Origin: Nocardia flavorosea NBRC 108225
GTDB lineage: Bacteria; Actinomycetota; Actinomycetes; Mycobacteriales; Mycobacteriaceae
Reading direction: 5' to 3'
DNA: 64,000 bases
NCBI RefSeq assembly: GCF_001613385.1
Contig: NZ_BDCG01000010.1
Coordinates: 1-64,000, forward strand
Of this stretch, positions 17,131 to 25,824 are shown one piece after another. Each line of letters starts with the position of its first letter. Positions within the stretch are counted from its first letter, which is position 1. The notes beneath the pieces are model-generated. The model was not told the DNA's origin and did not search any database. It worked only from the letters and a program-made list of their open reading frames with translations. A program made the translations under genes and the position numbers.

Positions 17131-17922
17131 ATGGGCGCAATGAAGCCCTGGCATCCGGACACCACAGCCGTCGATGGTTCATCCGGCGAACCGGGGCGAA
17201 TCGATCTCGAGCACGTCCAGACGCTGCGCGAACAGTTCGTCGACTTCATGCTCGGCTACAAGTTCGCGATCGACGAGATCACCACGAAGATCAATATCCT
17301 GCGCGAGGACTTCAACAGTACCCATGAGTACAACCCCATCGAGCATGTGGGATCGCGGCTGAAATCGCCGGAAAGCGTGCTGGAAAAGGTGCGGCGCAAG
17401 AACTACCCGATGAACCTGGCGGCGATCCGGGAAAATGTACTCGATATCGCCGGGGTCCGGGTGGTCTGCAGTTTCATCTCCGATATCGCCCAGATCCGCG
17501 ATATGCTGGCCGGCCAGGAAGACATCACCGTCCTGGAAGAACGCGACTACATCACCTACCGCAAACCGAACGGCTATCAGAGCTTGCACCTGATCGTGTC
17601 CATCCCGGTGTTCCGCTCCGCACGCACCGAACGGATACCGGTCGAGATCCAGATCCGCACCATCGCCATGGATTTCTGGGCCAGCCTGGAACACAAGATC
17701 TACTACAAGTACCGGGGCGAGGTGCCCCCGAATCTGCGCAGCGACCTCGCGCAGGCCGCCGAGGTCGCCACCCAGCTCGACGAGAAGATGGAAACGCTGC
17801 ACCGCCAAGTGGACCGCACCGGCCACGTCCGCACCGGTCCGGCCGATTCCCTGGACCTCACCGGGCTGTATCAGAGCCTCGCGGCAGAGCGTTCCGCCCG
17901 GCCCGGCCCGCCCGAACGGTGA
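17131..17922 (+). CDS. small alarmone synthetase (RelA/SpoT synthetase domain only)
   Basis: 263 residues with only the (p)ppGpp synthetase domain: NPIEHVGSRLKSPESVLEK, DIAGVRVVCSFISDI, YRKPNGYQSLHLIV, and VEIQIRTIAMDFWASLEHK, the wording typical of RelQ-type enzymes. No hydrolase, TGS or ACT domain is present. It would transfer pyrophosphate from ATP to GDP/GTP as a stress signal. A much longer open frame runs upstream through the carboxypeptidase promoter and signal region but is not conserved-looking; the ATG with GAAGG four bases upstream was chosen. The divergent cell-wall hydrolase suggests, without proving, an envelope-stress link. Confidence 0.9.
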   Translation: MGAMKPWHPDTTAVDGSSGEPGRIDLEHVQTLREQFVDFMLGYKFAIDEITTKINILREDFNSTHEYNPIEHVGSRLKSPESVLEKVRRKNYPMNLAAIRENVLDIAGVRVVCSFISDIAQIRDMLAGQEDITVLEERDYITYRKPNGYQSLHLIVSIPVFRSARTERIPVEIQIRTIAMDFWASLEHKIYYKYRGEVPPNLRSDLAQAAEVATQLDEKMETLHRQVDRTGHVRTGPADSLDLTGLYQSLAAERSARPGPPER

Positions 17923-18039
17923 CGGTCCACCGGGCTCCCGCCACCTCGACACGCTCGACCGTCCGTCTGCCGCCCGACGACGGGCGCCGGGTGGCCATCA
18001 CTCCCTCTGGTCAGGATGTGGTCCCTCCGACACGTCCGG

Positions 18040-18237
18040 TCATGGACTCTCCGCGAGCTGTATCGCAGCAGCGGGGCACTCCTGTTCGGCCTCCCGCACC
18101 CTGACGTGCAGCTCCGGTGGTGGGTCCGTGTCGAGCACCACCGACCTGCCGTCGCCGGCTTGTTCGAAAACCTCGGATGCGGCCAGTACGCACATTCCCG
18201 CACCGATACACGACCGGCGGTCCACCGATACCCGCAT
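18040..18237 (-). CDS. [3Fe-4S] ferredoxin of the P450 system
   Basis: 65 residues: RVSVDRRSCIGAGMCVLA then ECPAAAI. The Cys-x5-Cys plus a distal Cys-Pro, with a Gly where a fourth cysteine would stand, is the pattern of actinobacterial [3Fe-4S] ferredoxins that feed electrons to class I P450s. It follows the P450 stop by 5 nt. A GTG at 18246 that overlaps the P450 stop (GTGA) would add three residues and is an equally possible start. No ferredoxin reductase gene is nearby, so a reductase must come from elsewhere. Confidence 0.9.
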   Translation of the reverse strand: MRVSVDRRSCIGAGMCVLAASEVFEQAGDGRSVVLDTDPPPELHVRVREAEQECPAAAIQLAESP

Positions 18238-18242
18238 CCGGC

Positions 18243-19445
18243 TCACCACGTGACCGGCAGGCTGTGCACGCCGTAGACATCCGCGCCGTGCCGCAGCGGT
18301 ACGGCGTCGGGTGCCACCGCGAGGCGAAGCTCCGGAAAGCGCGATACCAGGGCGGGTAACGCTACTCGCATCTCGACGCGGGCGAGTTGCTGCCCCAGGC
18401 ATTGGTGCAGGCCGTACCCGAAGCCCAGATGGCCGGTGGCGTTGCGGTGGATATCCAGCGTATCGGGGTCATCGAATCGGCGGGCGTCGCGGTTCGCTGT
18501 CTGCAGCGAGAGGGCGACGGTTTCGCCCGCGGAGATCGTCCGGCCGGCCAGCTCGATATTGGTGAGTGCCACACGCGAGTTGGTGTGCACGATGGTCAGG
18601 TAGCGCATGAGTTCCTCGACTGCGCGGTCCGCGAGGTCGGGGTCGGTGTGCAGCGCGGCGAACTGGTCCGGGTGGGTGAGCAGGGCGAAGGTACCCAGAC
18701 CGAGCATGTTCGCGGTGGTGTCCAGTCCGGCGCCGAGGAGAAACGTGCCTATTCCGGCGAGTTCGTCGTCGTCGAGATCTGTGGCGGTCAGATCACTGAG
18801 CAGATCGTCGGTCGGAGCGGCTCGTTTGGCGGCGACCAGACCGCGCACATACTCCTCGATCGCCGCGAAGGCCGTGAGCTGATCGGTTTGACTGCTGCCG
18901 GCGCTGTTGACGGCGAGCGCGTGGTGTTCGAAGGTCGCGCGGTCGGCGAACGGTACCCCGAGCAGCTCGCAGATCACCTGTGCCGGGATCGGGTGCGCGA
19001 ACTTGTCGACGAGGTCCAGCGGCCCACCCGAGTCCGCCATCGCATCCAGGCAGGAGTGTGCGATCTCCTCGACGCCGGCGGTGAGTTGCCGCATCCGGCG
19101 CACCGTGAACCGGCCGATGAGCAGGCTGCGATATCGGGTGTGCTGCGGTGCGTCCACACCCAGGAGGTCGCCGAGCGGAGCGGGCGACAGCGGACCCAGA
19201 TCGGCGACCGGGTTGTGCATCAGTTCGTAGCGGGAACTGAACCGGCGGTCGGCGAGCACGGCCCGGACTTCGGTATGGCCGGTGGCCAGCCAGCCGTGGT
19301 GACCGTCGGGGAAGGTCCAGCGCGTGAGTGGACACTTTTCGCGCTGCTCGGACAGTTCGATCGGAGGATCGAAGGGGTGTCCCGGCGGTCTCCGAGTGTG
19401 CAGCGCCGCTGCGGTGTTCTCAGCTGCTTCTTGTGACTGTGTCAT
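18243..19445 (-). CDS. cytochrome P450 (CYP105-like)
   Basis: 400 residues of a soluble bacterial P450. The I-helix oxygen-activation motif is [11 protein letters not shown], the ExxR pair is in VEELMRYL, and the heme-binding loop is [15 protein letters not shown] with the cysteine ligand. It hydroxylates or otherwise oxidises an unknown small molecule using the ferredoxin encoded just downstream. ATG 19445 has GGGAG five bases upstream; the longer frame to 19514 runs into the AT-rich control region. Divergent from an IS30/GbsR-type regulator that probably controls it. Confidence 0.93.
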   Translation of the reverse strand: MTQSQEAAENTAAALHTRRPPGHPFDPPIELSEQREKCPLTRWTFPDGHHGWLATGHTEVRAVLADRRFSSRYELMHNPVADLGPLSPAPLGDLLGVDAPQHTRYRSLLIGRFTVRRMRQLTAGVEEIAHSCLDAMADSGGPLDLVDKFAHPIPAQVICELLGVPFADRATFEHHALAVNSAGSSQTDQLTAFAAIEEYVRGLVAAKRAAPTDDLLSDLTATDLDDDELAGIGTFLLGAGLDTTANMLGLGTFALLTHPDQFAALHTDPDLADRAVEELMRYLTIVHTNSRVALTNIELAGRTISAGETVALSLQTANRDARRFDDPDTLDIHRNATGHLGFGYGLHQCLGQQLARVEMRVALPALVSRFPELRLAVAPDAVPLRHGADVYGVHSLPVTW

Positions 19446-19672
19446 CGTCGCTCCCGATCTCGCCGTTTCGTACAGATCAAGACGAACGCTAAATTGCATT
19501 AAGAATGTGCTCAACGATAAATTTGCGCAAACTTGGCTGTATGCAGCTCAGTTTAGGTAAATTGGTTGCAATTGCCGTGCGGATTAATGCTTCCTTGGGG
19601 AGCTATCGTTGCAACGCACTGCCGATGAACGCTGTTGCCGACCGGATATCACAGAGAGAGGGCCCCTCCCCG
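19446..19672. promoter_or_regulatory. AT-rich divergent control region between the P450 and its regulator
   Basis: This 227-bp spacer is visibly poorer in GC than its flanks. It holds three short symmetric elements: TTTGCGCAAA (19522-19531), AATTG-N4-CAATT (19560-19573) and CGTTGCAACG (19607-19616). All share TTGC/GCAA-type half-sites and could be operators for the divergent regulator. No -35/-10 pair could be assigned with certainty. Confidence 0.5.
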
Positions 19673-20353
19673 ATGCCGGGATCCAGACTGTCCGCGGAGG
19701 ACCGCAGAGAGATCGCCGCCGGCCTGCGAGCCGGAATCGGCTACGCCGCGATAGCACGGCAACTGGACCGGCCGACATCGACGATCAGCCGGGAGGTCAA
19801 CCGCAACGGTGGCCCCGGGCGTTACCGTCCCGACCGGGCACACCGAGTCAGCCGGCAACGATCTCGCCGGCAGGCACACCCCGGACACGCACACAGCACC
19901 GTCGACACCCGCGTACTACCCGTTGTCGACCGTCTCACTTCGCTGTTCGTCGAGACGGGGATGCCGCGCACCGCCGCCGGCGTATTGGCGTGCCTGATGA
20001 CCGCCGACGACGGCAGTTCGGTCGCCGCCGAACTCTCCGCGACACTGCGCGTGAGTCCGGCGGCCATCTCCGCCGCGGTCGGTTATCTGCACGCACAGGA
20101 ACTGATCTACCGGAAACAAGATGCACCCCGGCGCCGCGACCGCTACTTCATCGACGAAACCGCCTGGGCGCGCGCCACTATGGCGGGCGTGCGCCAGAAT
20201 GCGGCGATCGCCTCCGCGGCCCGCAGCGGCGCGGCGGTGGTCGGCGCCACCACAGCCGCCGGCGAACGGCTGTCCGGTATGGCCGATTTCCTCGACCATG
20301 TCGGTCGCGACCTGACCGCCTCGGCCCAACGATGGACAAAGCTGCTGACCTGA
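19673..20353 (+). CDS. regulator joining an IS30-like HTH to a GbsR/MarR-like winged helix
   Basis: 226 residues. Residues 1-57 (LSAEDRREIAAGLRAGIGYA, then PTSTISREVNRN and RYRPDRAHR) are the helix-turn-helix found at the N-terminus of IS30 transposases, but no DDE catalytic domain follows. Instead residues about 90-160 (AAELSATLRVSPAAISAAVG, then LHAQELIYRK and RRDRYFI) form a GbsR/MarR-type winged helix, followed by a helical tail. Two DNA-binding modules in one chain suggest a repressor with an extended operator. It is divergent from the P450-ferredoxin pair. The start has GAGAGAGGG about ten bases upstream; ATG 19625 in frame is an alternative. Confidence 0.82.
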   Translation: MPGSRLSAEDRREIAAGLRAGIGYAAIARQLDRPTSTISREVNRNGGPGRYRPDRAHRVSRQRSRRQAHPGHAHSTVDTRVLPVVDRLTSLFVETGMPRTAAGVLACLMTADDGSSVAAELSATLRVSPAAISAAVGYLHAQELIYRKQDAPRRRDRYFIDETAWARATMAGVRQNAAIASAARSGAAVVGATTAAGERLSGMADFLDHVGRDLTASAQRWTKLLT

Positions 20354-20371
20354 CCGGAAACCCCTTTCCGG
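20354..20371. terminator. bidirectional terminator hairpin
   Basis: CCGGAAA-CCCC-TTTCCGG begins at the base after the regulator stop codon and lies 41 bp from the end of the convergent sugar operon. The perfect 7-bp stem with 4-nt loop could end both transcripts. Confidence 0.55.
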
Positions 20372-20412
20372 GCAGCGAGGATTCGCGCCGCTGAATTCTC
20401 CGCTCCGATCGG

Positions 20413-21405
20413 TCACACCTGAGCGCCGAAGGTTGCCGTGGGCAGCCCCGCGACTGTCGTCGAAGTGACCAACGTGGCACCGTCGAGCAGACCCGGTTCC
20501 GTCAACCCGTGCGTCGCGGTGGTGACCAGTAATCGGTGCGGAGCACGGATGCTGAACGCGATGCTCGTCGGCTGCGCCGCCGGCACAGGCACCACGTCGA
20601 CCAGGCTGCCACCGGGGCTGTACCGGTGCAGTCTGCGGCCACCCCACAGCGCCGACCACACGTATCCGTCCGCGTCGACGGTCATACCGTCGGGACTCGC
20701 ATCGTCGACCGTGGCGAAGACCGCCGCGGGCCCGTCGATACCGCCGTCCTCCCCCACCCGGTACTGCAGGATCACCCCGCGTGCACTGTCGGCGAGGTAC
20801 ATGGTGGTGCCGTCGGAACTGAATGCCGGGCCGTTGGGGACGGTGAGCCCCTCGAGAACCGCGTGGACGCTGCCGTCGGGGTCGACCCGGAACAGCCTGC
20901 CGGCGCCGGTGGTGCCGTCATACGGCATCGCGCCGGCCCAGAACCGCCCGGCGGGGTCGGCGACACCGTCGTTCATCCGCATCGGAACGAGGCTGTTGTC
21001 GAAAGGCCGGGCCAGCCAGTCGATCTCGATATCGGCACTGCCGGACCCGGCACCGTCGGATACGTCGAGCAGCGCGATACCGGGGCCCGCTGCGGCGATC
21101 CAGCCGCCGCCGGCGCGCGGCGCGACGGCACCGAGTGGGACGTCGAGCCGCAGTCGTTCCCGTACGGCGTCCGCCGAATCGGCCGCCGGCTCACTGGACG
21201 GCTTGCCGCCGATTCCGCCGGACATCCCACCGCCGGTGCCCACAGGCAGCCCGCCGTCGGTGGCTACAGAGGGGCTGCCCTCGGTCTCCAGCAACACTCC
21301 CGCCAGAAGGTCGACGAACACGAATCCGGCCGCGGTCGCCCGCGCCCCCTCACCGAGTTCGTACCGTGCTCCGCCCAGCGCGGTCCACTCGCCCACCGCG
21401 CTCAT
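20413..21405 (-). CDS. SMP-30/gluconolactonase family sugar lactonase
   Basis: 330 residues of the six-bladed SMP-30/regucalcin fold. RMNDGVADPAGRFWAGAM, VPNGPAF, DGMTVDADGYVWSALW and HRYSPGG are the conserved metal-site and blade motifs. It should open a sugar-acid lactone, here probably galactonolactone, to the free acid. A Gly/Ser-rich insert of roughly 40 residues (about 33-75) between the first strands is unusual. Last gene of the sugar operon; its ATG overlaps the kinase stop (ATGA). Confidence 0.9.
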   Translation of the reverse strand: MSAVGEWTALGGARYELGEGARATAAGFVFVDLLAGVLLETEGSPSVATDGGLPVGTGGGMSGGIGGKPSSEPAADSADAVRERLRLDVPLGAVAPRAGGGWIAAAGPGIALLDVSDGAGSGSADIEIDWLARPFDNSLVPMRMNDGVADPAGRFWAGAMPYDGTTGAGRLFRVDPDGSVHAVLEGLTVPNGPAFSSDGTTMYLADSARGVILQYRVGEDGGIDGPAAVFATVDDASPDGMTVDADGYVWSALWGGRRLHRYSPGGSLVDVVPVPAAQPTSIAFSIRAPHRLLVTTATHGLTEPGLLDGATLVTSTTVAGLPTATFGAQV

Positions 21406-22421
21406 CGCAGTGCCGCCCCGGAACCCGCCGTGATCAGGCCCAATTCCTCGCGACTCGGCAGCCCTTCCCAGTCGCCGCGGCTCGACACCGCGAACGCGCC
21501 GAGCGTGTTTGCGCGCGCGAGCCGTTCGGCGATATCGCCGCCGTCGAGCAGCGCGGACAGGTATCCCGCGGTGAAGGCGTCGCCGGCGCCGATCGAGTCG
21601 ACGACACTCACCCGGTGTCCTTCGCCCGTCCTCACGCCCGCGGCCGTGTGCGCGGCGGCTCCGTCGGCGCCGAGCTTGATCATCACTTCCGATACGCCGC
21701 AGTCGATGAGCTCCCCGGGATCCCGTGCGACGAGACCTAGTTCGTCCTCCGAAGCGATCACCACGTCCGCGGCGCGGGCCAGCGGGCGCAGCGTTGCCGC
21801 GGCAGTATCCGGATCCCAGAGCCGCGAGCGGTAGTTCACGTCGAACGAGATCAGCGCGCCGCCGCCGCGGGCGATGCGTACGGCCTCGGTCACGGCCTCG
21901 GCGGCGCTCGCGGACAAGGCCGGTGTCACGCCGGTGATATGCAGGATACGCGGCATGTCCGCCAGTGCCGCAACGGAATCCGCTGCCCGAACTCGGGAGC
22001 CCGCGGAATCGCGGCGATGGTATTCGACGCGGGTCACGTCCGGTAGCCGCTGTTCGAACAGCACCAGCCCCGTGGCTCGGTCGGTATCGCGGGAGACGGT
22101 GTCGACGAGGACGTTCTCCGCGCGCAGGGTGCGCAGTACCAGTTCCCCGGACTCGTCGGCGCCCAGCCTGCCACCCCACCGCACCCCGTGACCGAGGCGG
22201 GCAAGACCTATCGCCACGTTGGACTCCGCACCGGCGACCGCCAGGGTGGCGTCACCACCGAACCGGATTCGCTCCGCGACGCGTACCGCGACCATCGTCT
22301 CGCCGAGGGTGACGACGTCGAGCGCCCGCTCGGGTGCCACGCTCATGCTCTGTCTCTCGGGCATGAGCGAGGGCCCCGCGTGGTTACGCTTCGCCACCTC
22401 CTCCGGGCCGGACCCGCTCAT
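21402..22421 (-). CDS. kdgK: PfkB-family 2-keto-3-deoxy sugar-acid kinase
   Basis: 339 residues of the ribokinase/PfkB family. Visible are VVTLGETMVAV, the AGAESNVAIGLARLG substrate region, FDVNYRSRLW, and SIGAGDAFTAGYL with the catalytic Asp. It should phosphorylate 2-keto-3-deoxygalactonate (or -gluconate) before aldol cleavage. ATG 22421 overlaps the aldolase stop (ATGA) and has GGGAG five bases upstream; ATG 22346, nearer the conserved core, is an alternative. The sixth sugar is not decided by the kinase alone; the adjacent DgoD-like dehydratase favours galactonate. Confidence 0.9.
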   Translation of the reverse strand: MSGSGPEEVAKRNHAGPSLMPERQSMSVAPERALDVVTLGETMVAVRVAERIRFGGDATLAVAGAESNVAIGLARLGHGVRWGGRLGADESGELVLRTLRAENVLVDTVSRDTDRATGLVLFEQRLPDVTRVEYHRRDSAGSRVRAADSVAALADMPRILHITGVTPALSASAAEAVTEAVRIARGGGALISFDVNYRSRLWDPDTAAATLRPLARAADVVIASEDELGLVARDPGELIDCGVSEVMIKLGADGAAAHTAAGVRTGEGHRVSVVDSIGAGDAFTAGYLSALLDGGDIAERLARANTLGAFAVSSRGDWEGLPSREELGLITAGSGAALR

Positions 22422-23044
22422 ACCTGCTCCCGCACAGCTTCGAGGAACGACCGCGCCCGCAGCCGCAGCGCCACCAAGTCCCCGCCGTTGGGTGCGTCGC
22501 CGCACAGCGGGCTCGCGACACCGACCGCGACCGCGCCGTTGGCCAGGTACGCCGGCACAGTGTCCGCGCCGACCCCGCCGACCGGGATCAGCGGGATATC
22601 GGGAAACGGTGCGCGCAGATCCTTGAAGTACCCGGATCCCATCGTGGACGCCGGAAAGATCTTCACCGCATCCACACCGAGACCCACCGCCGTGATGATT
22701 TCCGTGGGTGTCAGAGCACCGCAGAGCACCGGGACACCGTCGTCGATCGCGGCGGGGACCGAAGGCGCCAGGCCCGGGGTGACGATGTAGGTGGCACCGG
22801 CGTCCCGCGCCCGGATCACCTCGCCGGGAGTGAGGACGGTACCCGCGCCGAGCTGGATTCGTCCGTTCAGCCTCGTCGCGACCTCCTCGATCACCCGCAG
22901 CGCGCCGGCCGAGGTGAGGGAGACCTCGAACAGCCGGACGCCTTCGTCGGCGAGCGCCAGCGCGGTGTCGATGGACGCGGCGGCGTCGGTACCACGGATG
23001 ATCCCGAGAAGCCGGTGTGCACGTAGATCGTCGAGCAGGGTCAT
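22418..23044 (-). CDS. dgoA: 2-keto-3-deoxy-6-phosphosugar-acid aldolase (KDPG/KDPGal family)
   Basis: 208 residues. RLFEVSLTSAGAL contains the general-base Glu and DAVKIFPAS the Schiff-base Lys; GAGTVL and TPGL are further family marks. It splits 2-keto-3-deoxy-6-phosphogalactonate (or -gluconate) into pyruvate and glyceraldehyde 3-phosphate. It could equally be called Eda; dgoA was preferred because of the galactonate dehydratase gene upstream. GAGG lies six bases before the ATG. Confidence 0.87.
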   Translation of the reverse strand: MTLLDDLRAHRLLGIIRGTDAAASIDTALALADEGVRLFEVSLTSAGALRVIEEVATRLNGRIQLGAGTVLTPGEVIRARDAGATYIVTPGLAPSVPAAIDDGVPVLCGALTPTEIITAVGLGVDAVKIFPASTMGSGYFKDLRAPFPDIPLIPVGGVGADTVPAYLANGAVAVGVASPLCGDAPNGGDLVALRLRARSFLEAVREQV

Positions 23045-23096
23045 CAGATGCCTCGATTTCGTCGGTTCTCGTATCGGCGGCTGCCACCGGGTGGGG

Positions 23097-24245
23097 TCAC
23101 CATTCGGCGAACGACCCGTCGGGGTGGTGCCAGATCGGCCCGTGCCAGCCGGTGGCGACCGCATCCGCGGCACGGACCGCGGCTTCGTCGATCGTGACGC
23201 CGAGACCCGGTGCGTCCCAGCGCTCGATATGCCCGTCGACGAACCGGAACGGGGAGCGGTCGAGGACGTAGTCGAGCAGTTCGGCACTGCCCTCGTTGTA
23301 GTGGATTCCGATGGATTGCTCCTGCAACAGGAAGTTCGGTGTCGCGAGCGCGACCTGCAAACTGGCCGCCAGCGCCAGCGGGCCGAGCGGGCAGTGCGGA
23401 GCGAGCAGCGCGCCGAAGGTTTCGGCCAGGGCCGCGATGCGCCGGACCTCGGATATACCGCCGGCGTGCGAGAGGTCCGGTTGTACGATCGCGACGCCCG
23501 ACTCGAGCACCGGCAGGAATTCGCTTCGGGAGTACAGGCGTTCGCCGGTCGCGATCGGTACGGTCGTCGACTCCACCACGTCGCGTAGCCGGTGGCTCAG
23601 TTCGGGCAGGACCGGTTCCTCGACGAACAGCGGCCGCATCGGCTCGAGCATCGGTACGAGCCGGCGCGCATCGGCAACTCCGACCCGACCGTGGAAATCG
23701 ACCGCGATATCGTTGCGGTCGCCGATCGCGTCCCGGACCTTGCCGACGCGCGCGACGACGCCGTCCAGTTCCGCCGGCGTCGCCAACCGGCCGAATCGTC
23801 CGCACGCGTTCATCTTCAGCGCTGTCAGCCCGGCCTCGACCTGGGCGCGGGCGGCATCGGCGACCTCGTTCGGTTCGTCGCCGCCGATCCACCCGTACAC
23901 GCGTACCCGGTCGCGGACCGCTCCCCCGAGTAACTGATGTACCGGTACGCCCAGCGATTTGCCGAGGATATCCCACAGCGCTTGATCGATACCGGCGACG
24001 GCGCTGGACAGCACGGGACCGCCGCGGTAAAAGCCGCCCTTGGTGAGGACCTGCCAGTGTGCTTCGACCGTGCGCGGATCCTTCCCGATGAGCAGTCCGG
24101 CGAGTTCGTGGACCGCGGCGCGGACCGTATCGGACCGGCCTTCGACCACCGGCTCGCCCCAGCCGACGATGCCGGCATCGGTGGCGATGCGGCAGAACAG
24201 CCATCGTGGCGCGACTGCGAAGGTATCGATAGCGGTGATCTTCAC
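23097..24245 (-). CDS. dgoD: D-galactonate dehydratase
   Basis: 382 residues of the enolase superfamily, matching E. coli DgoD almost throughout: KITAIDTF, the GFYRGGP loop, VDFHGR (first metal ligand plus catalytic His), LFVEEPV, GERLYS, and APHCPLGP with the second His, ending in SFAEW. It removes water from D-galactonate to give 2-keto-3-deoxy-galactonate. It starts with GTG overlapping the regulator stop (GTGA). This is the gene that best identifies the pathway, although related family members act on other sugar acids. Confidence 0.93.
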   Translation of the reverse strand: MKITAIDTFAVAPRWLFCRIATDAGIVGWGEPVVEGRSDTVRAAVHELAGLLIGKDPRTVEAHWQVLTKGGFYRGGPVLSSAVAGIDQALWDILGKSLGVPVHQLLGGAVRDRVRVYGWIGGDEPNEVADAARAQVEAGLTALKMNACGRFGRLATPAELDGVVARVGKVRDAIGDRNDIAVDFHGRVGVADARRLVPMLEPMRPLFVEEPVLPELSHRLRDVVESTTVPIATGERLYSRSEFLPVLESGVAIVQPDLSHAGGISEVRRIAALAETFGALLAPHCPLGPLALAASLQVALATPNFLLQEQSIGIHYNEGSAELLDYVLDRSPFRFVDGHIERWDAPGLGVTIDEAAVRAADAVATGWHGPIWHHPDGSFAEW

Positions 24246-24961
24246 CCGGATTCCTTACTGTCGAGAAGATTCAGCACGCGCGACAGGTCGTCTGCGGACT
24301 TGTCGAGCAGTGCCCGGGTCGACGCCACCGCCGCCGTGGGATCGCCCGCGCGGATAGCGTCGACGACCGCGCGGTGGCTCGGCACCGGGTCGTCGGTGGT
24401 GTGGTTGTGTACCAGCGAGTCCCGGACCCTCAACGCAGGTTCGACGAGCACATTCATACTGGCCAGCATTTCGTTGTGCGCGGACCGCAGCAGCAGTCCG
24501 TGCCAGGCCAGATCGGCGGCGGCGGCCTGCTCAGCGGTTCCCGTGGCGGCGGCGGCCATATCGGCGAGGGCCTGCTCGAAGTCGGCGAGGTCCTCGTCGG
24601 TGCGGCGCAGGGCGGCCAGTCCGGCGGCGGACGGTTCGATGATCGCCCGCACCTCGGCGAGTTCGTCGAGCATCGCGGACGCGTCACCGGCGGAATGCCG
24701 CCAGCGGATCACATCACTGTCGAGCACATTCCACTCGGCCCGTTCCCGGACGAAAGTTCCGCGGCGCTGGCGGGAATCGACCAGCCCCTTGGCCGCGAGC
24801 ACCTTGATCGCCTCGCGCAGCGCGGTCAGCGACAGGTCCATCCGCGAGCCGATCTCCCGCAGATCGAGGACCTCGCCGGGCGCCATGGTGCCGTCCACGA
24901 TTCGGGAACCGAGCAGTTCCACTGTCGTACCGTGGACTCCGCGACCCGCATAGCCTGTCAT
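24242..24961 (-). CDS. GntR/FadR-family regulator (DgoR-like)
   Basis: 239 residues. An N-terminal GntR winged helix (GSRIVDGTMAPGEVLDLREI, then LSLTALREAIKVLAAKGLV and RRGTFVRE) is followed by an all-helical FCD ligand-binding domain with EVRAIIEPSAAGLAA, WHGLLLRSAHNEML and SHRAVVDAIRAGD, which carries the metal-binding Asp/His set. It lies within the operon directly before dgoD, as an autoregulated repressor relieved by a pathway acid would. GAGGG precedes the ATG by five bases. A likely target is the AT-rich inverted repeat upstream of the first operon gene. Confidence 0.92.
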   Translation of the reverse strand: MTGYAGRGVHGTTVELLGSRIVDGTMAPGEVLDLREIGSRMDLSLTALREAIKVLAAKGLVDSRQRRGTFVRERAEWNVLDSDVIRWRHSAGDASAMLDELAEVRAIIEPSAAGLAALRRTDEDLADFEQALADMAAAATGTAEQAAAADLAWHGLLLRSAHNEMLASMNVLVEPALRVRDSLVHNHTTDDPVPSHRAVVDAIRAGDPTAAVASTRALLDKSADDLSRVLNLLDSKESG

Positions 24962-25013
24962 CTCTACCCTCGACTCCGCTTTCCGTGAATATGTGTCACA
25001 CCGCACCGGGCGG

Positions 25014-25769
25014 TCAGGACGAATTCTTGGTGATACTCCACCCGCCGTCGACGGTGAGGGTGGCGCCGGTGACGAAGGATGCGGACGCACCGAGCAGGAA
25101 CTCGATGGGACCGGCCACCTCGTCGGGATCACCGAGCCGTCCGATCACCGTCTCCGCGGCGCTGGCGGCGCGATCCTGTTCCGGGATCCCGTCCCACTGC
25201 GCCGTCAGGATCGGACCGGGAAGCACACAGTTCACCCGGACCTCACCGCCGTATTCGGTAGCCACCTGCCGGGTCAGGCCGGTCAGTCCGGCCTTCGTCG
25301 CCGCGTAGCCGGGCACCCCGGGAAGACCGAAGCCGGCGTGGACGGAGGAGACGATGACGATCGCGCCACGCCGGTCGCGGCGCAGGTCGGGCAGGCACGC
25401 CCGGATCCCGTGGAAGGCGCCGGTGAGGTTGACGTCCAGTTGCCGCTGCCACGACGCGAGCGCCATCTCGTGCAGCGGGGCGTGATCGGTGACCAGCGCG
25501 TTGCACACGAGCGCGTCGATCGGGCCGAACGTCGAGTGGGTGTGTTCGATCGCTGCCGCCCAGTCGGATTCGGCCGTCACATCACCGCGGCAGGCCAGTG
25601 CCCGGCCGCCGGTGGATTCGATCGATGTGGCCGCTTCGGCGACCTCCTCGTCACGGTCGAACAGCACCACCGACCAACCGGAGGCCGCCAGGCGGCGCGC
25701 GGTTGCGGCGCCTATCCCCCTGGCCGCGCCGGTGATCAATACCGTGGCGGTATCGGGTCCTGCGGTCAC
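25014..25769 (-). CDS. SDR family sugar dehydrogenase
   Basis: 251 residues of a classical SDR: GAARGIG cofactor loop, SSVHAGFGLPGVPGYAATK with catalytic Ser, Tyr and Lys, and FVTGATLTVDGGW. The usual NNAG is CNAL, a modest departure. In this operon it most likely oxidises an aldose (galactose) at C1 to the lactone, or another sugar intermediate. A longer frame reaches into the neighbouring gene; GTG 25769 was chosen because GGAAGGAA lies five bases upstream. Confidence 0.87.
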   Translation of the reverse strand: MTAGPDTATVLITGAARGIGAATARRLAASGWSVVLFDRDEEVAEAATSIESTGGRALACRGDVTAESDWAAAIEHTHSTFGPIDALVCNALVTDHAPLHEMALASWQRQLDVNLTGAFHGIRACLPDLRRDRRGAIVIVSSVHAGFGLPGVPGYAATKAGLTGLTRQVATEYGGEVRVNCVLPGPILTAQWDGIPEQDRAASAAETVIGRLGDPDEVAGPIEFLLGASASFVTGATLTVDGGWSITKNSS

Positions 25770-25824
25770 GGCAGTTCCTTCCGCCGGGTCGCGCCGGTGA
25801 TCGGCATCGTGCCGGGTTCTTCGA

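Noticed and set aside
19673..20353. IS30 insertion sequence
   Set aside because: Only the helix-turn-helix head resembles IS30; there is no DDE domain, no inverted ends and no target duplication.
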